This document shows, piece after piece, positions 35,086 to 43,808 of a stretch of 64,000 bases of DNA. The stretch's first letter is position 1. Each line of letters begins with the position of its first letter. Origin of the DNA: Dysgonomonas sp. UBA7710. Lineage in GTDB: Bacteria > Bacteroidota > Bacteroidia > Bacteroidales > Dysgonomonadaceae. The notes under the pieces were generated by a model that searched no databases, was not told the origin of the DNA, and saw only the letters and a program-made list of their open reading frames with translations. The translations under genes and the position numbers were made by a program. The DNA is taken from assembly GCF_002482385.1 (NCBI RefSeq), contig NZ_DLFW01000043.1, positions 32,467-96,466 of the forward strand, written 5' to 3'.

Positions 35086-36285
35086 ATGGAAATCATGTGT
35101 AAATATATTTTATTATCAACAGCTGTTGCATTTTCTCTATTGTCGTGTAATAATAAAAAAAGTGCTTCAGATAATTCGACAGAAAATCAAGCCGACATTA
35201 TAAATATGGAATCTATATCAGACGAAACCAGCATGTACCTTCTTGTCGGCACCTATACGGCAGGTGAGAGTGAGGGAATATATGTATATCAGTTCGATAC
35301 GGTATCGGGATATTCTCAATATAAAAGCATGGTGAAAGTTGCAAACCCGTCTTACCTGACTGTTAGCAAGGACGAGAAATTTATTTATGCTGTGACTGAA
35401 ACAGGAGATAATACTGCTGCCGCTAATGCTTATTCTTTCGACAAGAATAAAGGGGAATTGAAACACCTGAATACAGAACAGACTAAAGGAGCCGATCCTT
35501 GCTACATTTCAGTGGATGCCACGGGTAAGCATGTGGTTACGGCAAACTATTCGGGAGGTAGCCTCAGCGTGTTTGGAGTGAAAGAAGATGGCTCGCTTAA
35601 TGCGGCATCGCAGGTTATAAGTTTTAGCGGCAAAGGTGCAGACCCGGAACGTCAGGCAAAGCCACATATACACTGTGTAATGTTTTCTCCGGATGGAAAA
35701 TATCTGTTCGCTGACGATTTGGGTACAGATAAGATACATAAATTCGATGTAAACACAAATGCTACAGGCGATTATCTGAAACAGGGAACACCTCCATCAT
35801 TTAAGGTTGCGAATGAATCTGGTCCGCGCCATCTTGCATTTCACCCGAATGGCAAGTATGCCTATCTTATAAATGAGTTGTCCGGCGCTGTAATTGCCTT
35901 TAGTTATGACGGGACAAAAGGAAATCTTACAGAAATACAATCCGTACAGGCAGATACACTCAATGCTAAAGGTAGTGCAGATATACATATATCTCCCGAT
36001 GGCAAATTCCTGTATGCATCCAACCGCCTGAAAGGTGACGGGCTGGCGATATTTTCAATCAATCAGGCTGACGGGAAACTGACCAAGGCGGGCTATCAGG
36101 AAACCGGAGTGCATCCCCGTAATTTCGCAATTACGCCAAACGGTAAATATCTGCTTGTTGCGAGCCGCGACAGCGATATAATCCAGATATTCCTCAGAAA
36201 CGGAAATACAGGTTTACTGGAAGATACATTTAAAGATATAAAACTGGATATGCCGGTATGTCTTAAATTTGTATCTTTTAAGTAA
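35086..36285 (+). CDS. Lactonase-family (6-phosphogluconolactonase-like) lipoprotein
   Basis: A 399-residue protein with a lipoprotein signal (FSLLSC, about C21) and a seven-bladed beta-propeller of the lactonase family. It shows LLVGTYTAGESEGIYVYQFD, PSYLTVSKDEKFIYAV, GADPCYISVDATGKHVVTANY, AKPHIHCVMFSPDGKYLFADDLGTD and GPRHLAFHPNGKYAYLINEL. Cytosolic Pgl hydrolyses 6-phosphogluconolactone; a lipid-anchored, exported member more likely acts on another lactone or sugar, so the substrate is uncertain. The start is chosen to give the signal peptide; Met4 is also possible. It is a single gene. Confidence 0.85.
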   Translation: MEIMCKYILLSTAVAFSLLSCNNKKSASDNSTENQADIINMESISDETSMYLLVGTYTAGESEGIYVYQFDTVSGYSQYKSMVKVANPSYLTVSKDEKFIYAVTETGDNTAAANAYSFDKNKGELKHLNTEQTKGADPCYISVDATGKHVVTANYSGGSLSVFGVKEDGSLNAASQVISFSGKGADPERQAKPHIHCVMFSPDGKYLFADDLGTDKIHKFDVNTNATGDYLKQGTPPSFKVANESGPRHLAFHPNGKYAYLINELSGAVIAFSYDGTKGNLTEIQSVQADTLNAKGSADIHISPDGKFLYASNRLKGDGLAIFSINQADGKLTKAGYQETGVHPRNFAITPNGKYLLVASRDSDIIQIFLRNGNTGLLEDTFKDIKLDMPVCLKFVSFK

Positions 36286-36286
36286 C

Positions 36287-37954
36287 TTAGTTTTCTCCGG
36301 ATTTTTCTTCAGTTTGAGGATCTTCGTTAAATTCATGTATGTTTACAACCCGGTTAACCCGGTAATGAGGCGATAGTATTTCTATACCGGCTTCCTTGAA
36401 AACATCCTGTATATTCTTTCGAAGGTCGGAATATATATCGTTCATCCTATTGGCATCTTTCGTGAATACATTTAGCTGATATTCGACATAGAAGTCCTCG
36501 AAGGCTGTTTGCATGATAAAAGGCTTTTGCTTCCGGTTCAGGTTGTCAGTCTTATATGCGACTTTTAGCAATAACTCATGTACCAGCCTCCATGGCACAT
36601 CATAGCCGATAGTGACCGTTGTATAGAGTATCAATCCATACTGGCTTGCGGAGAAAGTATAATTGACGGTCTTTGTGCTCATTACACTGGAATTTGGTAT
36701 AGTGATTACCTCATTTTTGGCTGTTTTCACACGGGTTACCAAAGCCGTTTTCTCTATCACGTTGCCCACAGTATCATCCATCTTCACACGGTCTCCTATT
36801 TTGAAAGGCCTCATATATGTGATCACAAACCCGGCAATGATATTCCCGATAACGGATGTGGAACCCAGTGATATCATTAGCCCCAGGAATACAGATACGC
36901 CCTGGAATATTTGTGAGTCCGAATTAGGGAGATAGGGAAATATCAGGATAAATGTGAATACCATCAGTATGGCTATGACAATATTGTATGTAGGTTTCGC
37001 CCAATCGGGATAAAAACCTTTGAACGTAATTTTATTATCTGATATTTTATCTGTGATGGAGCGCAGAAATTTCTTTACAAACCTGAATATAAAGGCAATA
37101 ACTATTATTGTGAACAGATTTGGCAGATAATTCTTAATACTGACAGCAACTTTTTTTACCGGTGATATAACATAGTTGAGAAGTTGATCCGATAAGCCTG
37201 TCGTATGTGGAAATATCTTGAAGAACAATAGGGTACATACAAATAAAGAGGCTACGATCAATACAAAACGTAGAATCTTGAGCAAGGCAAATATGATTTG
37301 CTCCGCTTTCTCAGCCTCGATAATGCCAAACAGTCCTTTGACTTTCTTATGCCGCTGTTTGCGTACGAAGATTTTCAGCCTCCGGTAGCCGAACCTGAAT
37401 CCCCGCAGGAAGAAATATTCTCCGGCAATTATGAGTATAACGAACAGGGCTTGCATTCCTATTCGTTGCCAACTGGTTTCGCTCTGCTGTTTGTCAATGG
37501 CACTTATTATAATATTGCGATACGAAGCGGCTAATTCCAGTTTTGTTCTGCCGTATATCTGAGCCTGTAACGTATCTATGCTGATTATGATTCTGGAGTT
37601 TTGGTATTTCTGGTCGTCATATACTATATTTATCTGGTCGCTAAACTCAACTAGTTTTAGCGAATCCGGATCAAAAAGGGGATACTCTTCCAGCGATCGT
37701 ATTTTGTCTTCAATAGCTGAAGCTCTCTGATCGACAGTAAAGGACCCTACTCCACCATGTATAAGGAATAGTGTATCGATGAAAGGAGCTACGGGCGCGC
37801 CCTTGGTTTGGGTTAATATAATTTCGGTAGAATCGACCTTGGCTATAACTGGTTCTTTTTTGTTTGTAGTTCTTTTTTGGGCTGATGCATCCATTGTAGT
37901 AAGACACAAAATAGTGATGCATAGCAGTGACGTTAAGATGTTATATTTGCTCAT
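36287..37954 (-). CDS. Mechanosensitive ion channel (MscS family)
   Basis: A 555-residue protein with a signal peptide (ending MDASAQ), a periplasmic segment (about 27-165), then about five transmembrane helices and the MscS core (about 340-500): ISLGSTSVIGNIIAGFVITYMRPFKIGDRVKM, then GNVIEKTALVTRVKTAKNEVITIPNSSVM. The latter is the beta-domain that follows the pore helix. It should open under membrane tension and release solutes on hypo-osmotic shock. The C terminus is acidic. It has its own -7 box (37983-37990); the 3' end lies one base from the convergent lactonase gene. Confidence 0.92.
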   Translation of the reverse strand: MSKYNILTSLLCITILCLTTMDASAQKRTTNKKEPVIAKVDSTEIILTQTKGAPVAPFIDTLFLIHGGVGSFTVDQRASAIEDKIRSLEEYPLFDPDSLKLVEFSDQINIVYDDQKYQNSRIIISIDTLQAQIYGRTKLELAASYRNIIISAIDKQQSETSWQRIGMQALFVILIIAGEYFFLRGFRFGYRRLKIFVRKQRHKKVKGLFGIIEAEKAEQIIFALLKILRFVLIVASLFVCTLLFFKIFPHTTGLSDQLLNYVISPVKKVAVSIKNYLPNLFTIIVIAFIFRFVKKFLRSITDKISDNKITFKGFYPDWAKPTYNIVIAILMVFTFILIFPYLPNSDSQIFQGVSVFLGLMISLGSTSVIGNIIAGFVITYMRPFKIGDRVKMDDTVGNVIEKTALVTRVKTAKNEVITIPNSSVMSTKTVNYTFSASQYGLILYTTVTIGYDVPWRLVHELLLKVAYKTDNLNRKQKPFIMQTAFEDFYVEYQLNVFTKDANRMNDIYSDLRKNIQDVFKEAGIEILSPHYRVNRVVNIHEFNEDPQTEEKSGEN

Positions 37955-37982
37955 AGTAGTTTTTTTGCCTTTTTGAATATAA

Positions 37983-37990
37983 CAAATATA
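37983..37990 (-). promoter_or_regulatory. -7 box of the MscS gene
   Basis: TATATTTG on the minus strand, 28 nt upstream of the start codon at 37954. Confidence 0.55.
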
Positions 37991-38055
37991 TATAAGTTAA
38001 CTGATAAATCGTATAATAAATGGATAATAAAATCTGAAATATATTTTATAAATAA

Positions 38056-38086
38056 ACTCCCTGCATTTTTGTTCTATACAGGGAGT
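38056..38086 (-). terminator. Hairpin after the short ORF
   Basis: ACTCCCTG (38056-38063) and CAGGGAGT (38079-38086), followed on the minus strand by TTTATTTAT. Confidence 0.55.
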
Positions 38087-38106
38087 CTTGTTGCACAATC
38101 TTAGTA

Positions 38107-38274
38107 TTAACCTCTGCTTTTCATACTGTCCTCATCCGGATTTATCTTATTAAGGGCTGCTTTTACCTCTTTTTCGCTAATGATAGTTGGATAAAAACTG
38201 TTGCTTTTATCTTTTCTGGCTTCTTCATAAGCTACAAAATCCTGTGGAGACTTTACTATTTCATTCTTTTTCAT
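38107..38274 (-). CDS. Short unrecognised protein (55 residues)
   Basis: A 55-codon ORF starting MKKNEIVKSPQDFVAYEEAR and ending DEDSMKSRG, with TAA at 38107-38109. It is hydrophilic and charged with no signal peptide. A hairpin terminator (38056-38086) directly follows, and it fills an otherwise empty gap between two minus-strand genes, which supports it as real. I recognise no family. Confidence 0.5.
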   Translation of the reverse strand: MKKNEIVKSPQDFVAYEEARKDKSNSFYPTIISEKEVKAALNKINPDEDSMKSRG

Positions 38275-38350
38275 GACTGACAGTAGATTTAATTAAACAT
38301 ATATACTAAACACGATCACAGTAATTTATGTTCAGTGGATACAATAAAAA

Positions 38351-38377
38351 GCGGATGGTTTATCATAGACCACCCGC
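38351..38377 (-). terminator. Terminator of the SpaA/FISUMP lipoprotein gene
   Basis: GCGGATGGTTTAT and ATAGACCACCCGC arms; on the minus strand GCGGGTGGT...CCATCCGC is followed by TTTTTATT. Confidence 0.75.
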
Positions 38378-38407
38378 CTCTGTCATCAGAACTGTGTTTA
38401 ATTCTAT

Positions 38408-39817
38408 TTACAAGATGACGCTTAAATTCGCTCTGTTTTCAAATGCATAGTTGTCCTCAACATTCCTTGCATAATCCACTATTTTACTTACTGTTATCGT
38501 AGGATTTGGATTATTTAGTATATACTGCACATAGAATCCCCTCACATATCCGTGAGGCAACTCCTCATACCCGCTTGGGGGAGGTGTATCCAAATCCAGT
38601 TTCCTTATATCCGTCTGATTTGTGTTTATATATAATTTGTAACCAAGTTCAATATCACTGAGTCTTCTGCACCAGCGTACATTCATCATATGATAGCTTA
38701 GGACATCCTTGGTATCCACATAGTCATGTAACATGACCACACCCACGGATAATTCATCGTTCCAAAGCTGTACAGCCATATATGCAGAGTAAAACAAGTG
38801 ATAAATATCCCCTTTCTTGCCATCTGTATAGCAACCGTTTGTAGGACCTAATCCGTTACACCACGGGCCATCACCGTTTAATCTGGCTCCTCCCGGCATC
38901 AGGTTGAATTTATACTTGTTTGTGGTATTCTTTTGGTCAAACCAGTATGTCTTATATGATCCGCCTCCTGGATCTGCAATATCGTAGGCTAAAGGATTGT
39001 CTCCCGGCCTTGCTCCTAATGTAAATCGTACATCCCGTTCGTTTAGCCGGGTATGAGGACTGTCGTATGTAGTATTGAACGGACACATAGCAAATAGTTG
39101 CCTGTAATCTTCCGGTGCAGGTATCTTCCATCCTTTGATATTTTGATTGTTCTGATCGCGCATTACACCATACTTATTCATATATAATATGCTTGGATAG
39201 CTGTAGTATCTTCCATAACTCTTTTCAAAATCATTGATGTTTTGTAACTGGAATTGAGATGGTGCTATCCTGATACGTTCTACATATCTGTCCAGAACAT
39301 TTTGAGTAATCGGATAGATATTTTCAAAATCATTACCCCATTTCACCGTATGGTAAAAATTCTGATCTACCCAATAATATTCACCCACACGCACAGCATT
39401 ATATTCGCCAAGAAGCTGACTACCCTCCGTAGTGTAAAAATTGACCTTCATCGATTCGGGTAAAGCTCTGGTATTTTTGTTGATATACTGAAAAACAAAA
39501 TCTTCAGAATTTTTATTGAAGTATAGATATTTCTTTTCTTTTTCTTCCCCTATATAACCACCGGGAGGTGTAACTTCTACTACTGTATAATTTTTTGCGG
39601 GCAGATCTGTCACCTCAGTTTTACCTTTATCGAGAGTATATGTGGCAACAACTTCATTATTGTAATCGAGCACCTTATATATTCCTCCTCCAATAAATTC
39701 ATTTGTTACTATATCTCTTGCCGAGATTGTGAAGTGAGCCATTTCCATATCACCATTGTCGGTACATGCATATAGTCCGATAAATGACAATAAGTAAATT
39801 ATAATATTCTTCTTCAT
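38408..39817 (-). CDS. Surface lipoprotein with SpaA-like and FISUMP-like domains
   Basis: A 469-residue protein. The lipoprotein signal ends LSFIGLYAC (C18). Residues about 28-95 read like a prealbumin-like (SpaA/Cna-B) domain: NEFIGGGIYKVLDYNNEVV, TYTLDKGKTEVTDLPAKNYT and VVEVTPPGGYIG. Residues about 130-420 resemble the Fibrobacter major paralogous (FISUMP) domain, with the opening VGEYYWVDQNF, the central GWKIPAPEDYRQLFA and the late MMNVRWCRR. It is probably displayed on the outer membrane. No partner genes: it is a single gene with a terminator. Function unknown; adhesion or matrix roles are speculation. Confidence 0.7.
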   Translation of the reverse strand: MKKNIIIYLLSFIGLYACTDNGDMEMAHFTISARDIVTNEFIGGGIYKVLDYNNEVVATYTLDKGKTEVTDLPAKNYTVVEVTPPGGYIGEEKEKKYLYFNKNSEDFVFQYINKNTRALPESMKVNFYTTEGSQLLGEYNAVRVGEYYWVDQNFYHTVKWGNDFENIYPITQNVLDRYVERIRIAPSQFQLQNINDFEKSYGRYYSYPSILYMNKYGVMRDQNNQNIKGWKIPAPEDYRQLFAMCPFNTTYDSPHTRLNERDVRFTLGARPGDNPLAYDIADPGGGSYKTYWFDQKNTTNKYKFNLMPGGARLNGDGPWCNGLGPTNGCYTDGKKGDIYHLFYSAYMAVQLWNDELSVGVVMLHDYVDTKDVLSYHMMNVRWCRRLSDIELGYKLYINTNQTDIRKLDLDTPPPSGYEELPHGYVRGFYVQYILNNPNPTITVSKIVDYARNVEDNYAFENRANLSVIL

Positions 39818-40038
39818 TTTCCTTTCCTTTTATTTTATTCTATATTAAAAGCAGCCTGTAAAATAAAATGGTAAGGTACATGGTACACAGATGTGATAGA
39901 ATTTATATATCCGTATGTCTTCCTAAAATAAACATGTTAACTTATTTATTTGTTTTTGGAATTTAAGTAAAAATGCAAAGAAATTCACCCCAATGAACTT
40001 TTTAGTATTCCCGCATCTCAACTATGATGGCAAAAAAG

Positions 40039-40069
40039 AAAAGCGTTATTTAAATAAATAACGCTTTTT
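40039..40069 (-). terminator. Terminator of the lipid locus
   Basis: AAAAGCGTTATTTA and TAAATAACGCTTTT arms (14 bp) with a two-base loop, followed on the minus strand by a T-run. It marks the 3' end of the minus-strand locus that begins at 45807. Confidence 0.8.
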
Positions 40070-40088
40070 CTATAATGAATAAATTTAA

Positions 40089-40313
40089 TCAATAATATGT
40101 TTCAGATACAGAATGATTCAATTCAATATATAAATGACCATTTTCATCAAAGAATCGGATCTTATTTTCTCTTGATAACCAGCCTAGTGCCATATTTATG
40201 AGAGTATCTTTAAAATCGGATAATTCTCCGATTTCCCTTATGGTTAACTTACCCTTTTCTGCCAGTAAATTCCATATTATACCTGCATTAATTCCAATGT
40301 CATTTTTCAGCAT
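40089..40313 (-). CDS. DUF2582-type winged-helix protein
   Basis: A 74-residue winged-helix fold: GINAGIIWNLLAEKGKLTIREIGELSDFKDTLINMALGWLSRENKI gives the helix-helix-recognition helix pattern, and FFDENGHLYIEL gives the wing. It matches the small DUF2582 family common in Bacteroidetes; DNA binding is likely but unproven. It is the last gene of the envelope-lipid locus, 29 nt past the DUF6132 gene, and is followed by the terminator. Confidence 0.75.
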   Translation of the reverse strand: MLKNDIGINAGIIWNLLAEKGKLTIREIGELSDFKDTLINMALGWLSRENKIRFFDENGHLYIELNHSVSETYY

Positions 40314-40342
40314 AATTTACCAGTTTAAATTTATAAAATAAA

Positions 40343-40555
40343 TCATATTTCTTTATTATCGATCAGACTTGAAGTAAATCCTCCTAATAAAGCGCCATAG
40401 CTGCAATTAACCCAGCATTCGGCCGATAATGGATAAGTACCCCAATAACAAGCAAAATAGAACCAATAGACAAAACCTATAATTATTCCGGCTAGTATGC
40501 CGAGCAATATGGTACTATTATTCGTGATGAAAGCCAATACCTTATTCATAATCAA
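40343..40555 (-). CDS. DUF6132-like small membrane protein
   Basis: A 70-residue protein with two transmembrane helices: ILLGILAGIIIGFVYWFYFA (about 17-36) and NCSYGALLGGFTSSL (about 50-64). Between them is a short loop with two or three Cys (ACYWGTYPLSAECWVNC). The pattern fits the DUF6132 family, usually found near thioredoxin-like or rhodanese genes. No known activity. The third residue is also Met. It lies seven bases downstream of lpxC and so probably belongs to the same operon. Confidence 0.65.
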   Translation of the reverse strand: MIMNKVLAFITNNSTILLGILAGIIIGFVYWFYFACYWGTYPLSAECWVNCSYGALLGGFTSSLIDNKEI

Positions 40556-40561
40556 AATTCT

Positions 40562-41545
40562 TTAAGGGCGATTCCAGTAAAATTGTCCGGTGTGTACCGG
40601 TTCTGCAAGCATAGCAACTTTCGTTGGTTTAGATTCTTTCATAGCTTCGCGTATAGCTCTGGCAAACAGATTATTGATTTTGTGCCCCGGGCAATTTGCG
40701 ATAATCCGTCCTTTTATAAAATGACCGACCAATGCTATATCACCTATTATATCAAGTAGTTTATGTCTGGCCGGCTCATTAGGATAAAGTAACGGCTTAT
40801 TCATGATATATCCTAATTTATTGGCGTCCTTTCTTTTTACTCCCATTACATCGGCCAGATGGTCGAAACTATCTTGTTCGATAGGCTTGTCATATATCAC
40901 GATAGCATTGTCCAAATCTCCGCCTTTAACCAGATTATTCTGGAGTAAAGGTTCTATTTCACGGACAAAGACAAATGTTCGGGCAGAAGCAAAGTCTTTT
41001 GTAAATTCGGACAAATCATTCAGGCTTGCATCCTGTCGTCTCAATAGTGCCGAGTTGAATGCAATATGCGACTGGATACTGAACGAATCGTCAGGTAATA
41101 AGAGCATCGAAGAACCGGTGGCTTTATCCATTACCTTGATTCTTTTTCTTTTGAATGTAATATATTCTCTTACAGCATCTTGCTGTTGTATACCTACTTC
41201 CTTTATCTTGCTTACATAGGCAATAGAACTTCCATCCAGGATGGGAAATTCGGGAGCATCCACATCTATCAGGCAGTTATCTATCTCGCATGCGTAGAGG
41301 GCAGCTAGTGCATGTTCTACAGTGCTGACCTGCACTCCGTTGGCCGACAATACCGTACCTCGTTGTGTAGCCGAAACGTTTTCGGCCAAGGCATCTATTA
41401 CCGGTTGTCCCAAAACATCGGTACGCCTGATTTTATAACCATGGTTTTCAGGTGCAGGATTGAACGTGATGTTGATACTTAATCCGGTGTGCAACCCTTT
41501 TCCACTCAGTGAAAAACTATTTTTTAAAGTTCTTTGATTAACCAT
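40562..41545 (-). CDS. lpxC: Stand-alone UDP-3-O-acyl-GlcNAc deacetylase (LpxC)
   Basis: A 327-residue zinc deacetylase. All expected active-site positions are visible: E77-H78 in STVEHALAALYA, H261 and D265 in RHKLLDIIGDI, and H288 in NCPGHKINNLFA. It removes the N-acyl group from UDP-acyl-GlcNAc, the committed step of lipid A synthesis. In Bacteroidales the housekeeping LpxC is normally fused to FabZ (about 460 residues). This protein ends right after the LpxC fold (VHTGQFYWNRP), so it is probably a second, specialised copy. It lies 27 nt after the KAS III gene in a TetR-associated locus. Confidence 0.9.
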   Translation of the reverse strand: MVNQRTLKNSFSLSGKGLHTGLSINITFNPAPENHGYKIRRTDVLGQPVIDALAENVSATQRGTVLSANGVQVSTVEHALAALYACEIDNCLIDVDAPEFPILDGSSIAYVSKIKEVGIQQQDAVREYITFKRKRIKVMDKATGSSMLLLPDDSFSIQSHIAFNSALLRRQDASLNDLSEFTKDFASARTFVFVREIEPLLQNNLVKGGDLDNAIVIYDKPIEQDSFDHLADVMGVKRKDANKLGYIMNKPLLYPNEPARHKLLDIIGDIALVGHFIKGRIIANCPGHKINNLFARAIREAMKESKPTKVAMLAEPVHTGQFYWNRP

Positions 41546-41572
41546 AACAAATCTTTTTATTGTTTTTGTATC

Positions 41573-42520
41573 TTAAGGCATTGTTAATAAGCAGGCGCCA
41601 GCAGAATATCCCCCACCGAATACCGATATACAGACCAAGTCTCCCGACCGGAACCTGTCAGTATTCTGAGCATACACCAACAAAGCGCTGGCTGAGCCTG
41701 TGTTGCCTAATTCTTCTATATTGGATAATATTACATCGTCACTCAAGTCGAGTTGTCTGGTCACATTCTTCAATATTCTCATATTGGCCTGATGGCCTAT
41801 GAAATAAGTTAACCTGTCGAGAGAGTATCCGCTATTCTCCACTATTTCTTTCGTATTTTGTGATATATAGTTACATGCAAACATAAATACATCTTTTCCG
41901 TGTGGCATTTGTAGCCCGCCATTATCAGGGGTAAGGAAAACGCCTTGCGGCCCTAAGCCTACATGTCCCAATCCCTGAGTTGTAATATCAATAATATGAG
42001 GGTCTTTTTCGGTTTGTGCCGTGTCGGAGAAGAAATATGCGACTGCGCCATCTCCCCACAGATGACCCGACATGCAATCCGTATCATCCGAATATGTCGA
42101 ATTACGGTCGGCACAGATCAACAAGGCCTTACTTGCTATTTCGGAAGAGAAAAACGAGTATATAATTTCCATGGCGTTGATTGCAGAAGAACAGGCCGAG
42201 GAAATATGAAATACTTTGGCTTCGGATATATTGTATTCCCGTTGTATGTAATGCCCAGCTGTGGCAATTGTATCTGACGGCGTATATGAAGCAAATATAA
42301 TCAAGTCCACGTCATTGATATTGTACGGCAATTTGGGCAAAGCATTACTTACTGCTTCTGCACACATATAGTTCATTGTTTCTTTCTCGGTAGCCCTGGA
42401 GCGTGAGCGTATACCGGTTCTTTGCAAAATCCAGTCACTGGTAAGACCATTCACTTCTGTGAAGTAATCATTAGTAACCCTTGTAGGTGGGATATAATAT
42501 CCGGTTGCATTAATATACAT
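41573..42520 (-). CDS. 3-oxoacyl-ACP synthase III (KAS III, FabH-like)
   Basis: A 315-residue thiolase-fold enzyme. The catalytic triad is intact: C110 in HISSACSSAINAME, H243 in FIGHQANMRIL and N273 in IEELGNTGSASAL. The ending FGGGYSAGACLL is typical. KAS III condenses an acyl-CoA starter with malonyl-ACP. Location between an LPS-kinase-like gene and lpxC, and a start motif (GLTSDWILQRTGIRSR) like dedicated secondary-pathway KAS III proteins, suggest it makes a special acyl chain rather than serving bulk fatty-acid synthesis; that is inference. It lies 19 nt after the kinase-like gene. Confidence 0.88.
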   Translation of the reverse strand: MYINATGYYIPPTRVTNDYFTEVNGLTSDWILQRTGIRSRSRATEKETMNYMCAEAVSNALPKLPYNINDVDLIIFASYTPSDTIATAGHYIQREYNISEAKVFHISSACSSAINAMEIIYSFFSSEIASKALLICADRNSTYSDDTDCMSGHLWGDGAVAYFFSDTAQTEKDPHIIDITTQGLGHVGLGPQGVFLTPDNGGLQMPHGKDVFMFACNYISQNTKEIVENSGYSLDRLTYFIGHQANMRILKNVTRQLDLSDDVILSNIEELGNTGSASALLVYAQNTDRFRSGDLVCISVFGGGYSAGACLLTMP

Positions 42521-42539
42521 ATTCTATATGTTTAAATTC

Positions 42540-43280
42540 TCAATATTGGTTTTCACATTCGGGATGACGCAGCAGATATTTTTTCCAAAAACGACGATTG
42601 TACAGATGTATTAGTTTTTGGCATATTTTTTCATCATATTTACGGATTTTTGAATATTCTTCACCAATGTAATTCAGCGTATTATCATTGGCTTTGATGC
42701 GTTTGAAGCTTCTGCAACTATCCAGTAAACTGATGTTTCTGAACGACATCCGGTTGAGGTCCACCAGATAAAACTGATAGCCATCTTTGGTTGTTTTATA
42801 GAGGATATTTCCCGGTGAATAATCTTTATGGAATATTCCCTTTTTATGTATTTCGGCTGTGAACATTGTAAAGGCCTGAATTAAACCTTTGCTCTCTTCC
42901 TCTGTTTGTTTATATACTTCTTTCATCGTACCCTGTACTTCCTCATGTATGGAGATATAGTACGACTCGGACAATAACCTGTTTTTACATATATCGATAT
43001 ATGCGATAGGATCGGGCGTATTGGTTCCCTTATCCAGAACGTATAGCGCATTGTTAAAAGATCTTTCGGCCTTAGACTTTCTGATATATTTATACACAAA
43101 GCGATTGATAAGTATGGGTCTTTTAAAAGATTTTACATTTACCATAAAACCGTTTATCCGGAACAACTTAATTGTATTGCGTGCATTATATATCATCTCC
43201 CCTTCCCGAGAAAAAATCTCAGGGATAGAATATATAAATTCCGAAAGTCCATTATATTTAGGATTGATACATAGTTTCAT
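42540..43280 (-). CDS. Lipopolysaccharide-kinase-like (WaaP/KdkA-type) protein
   Basis: A 246-residue protein-kinase-like fold. Candidate catalytic residues are K50 (MVNVKSFKR), E72 (AERSFNNA), the loop HKDYSPGNIL (D153) and the metal-binding D174 in YLVDLNRM. These features are shared by lipopolysaccharide core and Kdo kinases. It probably phosphorylates a sugar of lipid A or core oligosaccharide on the inner face of the membrane. It overlaps the thioredoxin-fold gene by four bases (ATGA), so they are translationally coupled. Confidence 0.8.
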   Translation of the reverse strand: MKLCINPKYNGLSEFIYSIPEIFSREGEMIYNARNTIKLFRINGFMVNVKSFKRPILINRFVYKYIRKSKAERSFNNALYVLDKGTNTPDPIAYIDICKNRLLSESYYISIHEEVQGTMKEVYKQTEEESKGLIQAFTMFTAEIHKKGIFHKDYSPGNILYKTTKDGYQFYLVDLNRMSFRNISLLDSCRSFKRIKANDNTLNYIGEEYSKIRKYDEKICQKLIHLYNRRFWKKYLLRHPECENQY

Positions 43281-43711
43281 TTTGTAGCTCTGTTGTAAAT
43301 GATTTTTAAATTAGACTCCGGAATAACTACCAAAATCCGTTCTCTCTCTTTTCCCTCTTTAAATATCAGTATACTCGGAACCCCTGATATACGATATTCC
43401 GCTTCCAGAGCGTTGAATTCGGCAATATTTACTTTATAGTAGTTAATTTTTTCTTTATCATCCACTGGTAATTGGTTGAGATTATACTCCATTTTGTCAC
43501 ACAAATCTGAGTTTTCTTTATAAAAAAGGACAAATCCGGTGCCCGAACTGACAGCTTCATCAAAAGTTTTATCATTCAGGTCTACAAAACGGCTATCTTC
43601 CACATTATTCGGAATACTGTTTACAGCCCAGGTACCCATAATATTTGTAACTATGCTTAATAGGATAAACATTAATCCGAAATGCCATGCCTGAAGTTTA
43701 AAAGTTTTCAT
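43277..43711 (-). CDS. Membrane-anchored thioredoxin-fold protein with one cysteine
   Basis: A 144-residue protein with one N-terminal transmembrane helix (about 12-30) and a periplasmic thioredoxin fold. FVLFYKENSDLCDKMEYNL is the active-site strand and helix and GVPSILIFKEG carries the cis-Pro (P112). The usual CxxC is reduced to SDLC, leaving only C71, so it cannot be a normal dithiol oxidoreductase; it may act through a mixed disulfide or be a structural or holdase protein. It lies in the TetR/LpxC/PldA locus and overlaps the kinase-like gene by four bases. Partner unknown. Confidence 0.75.
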   Translation of the reverse strand: MKTFKLQAWHFGLMFILLSIVTNIMGTWAVNSIPNNVEDSRFVDLNDKTFDEAVSSGTGFVLFYKENSDLCDKMEYNLNQLPVDDKEKINYYKVNIAEFNALEAEYRISGVPSILIFKEGKERERILVVIPESNLKIIYNRATK

Positions 43712-43808
43712 TACTGTTTAGTTTAGTAAAAAAAGTTTTTAATGCTGCGCCTCGAAATCAGGGCTATCAGCCATAGTTATATTCCAAAAGATGCAATAGC
43801 CACTAAAC

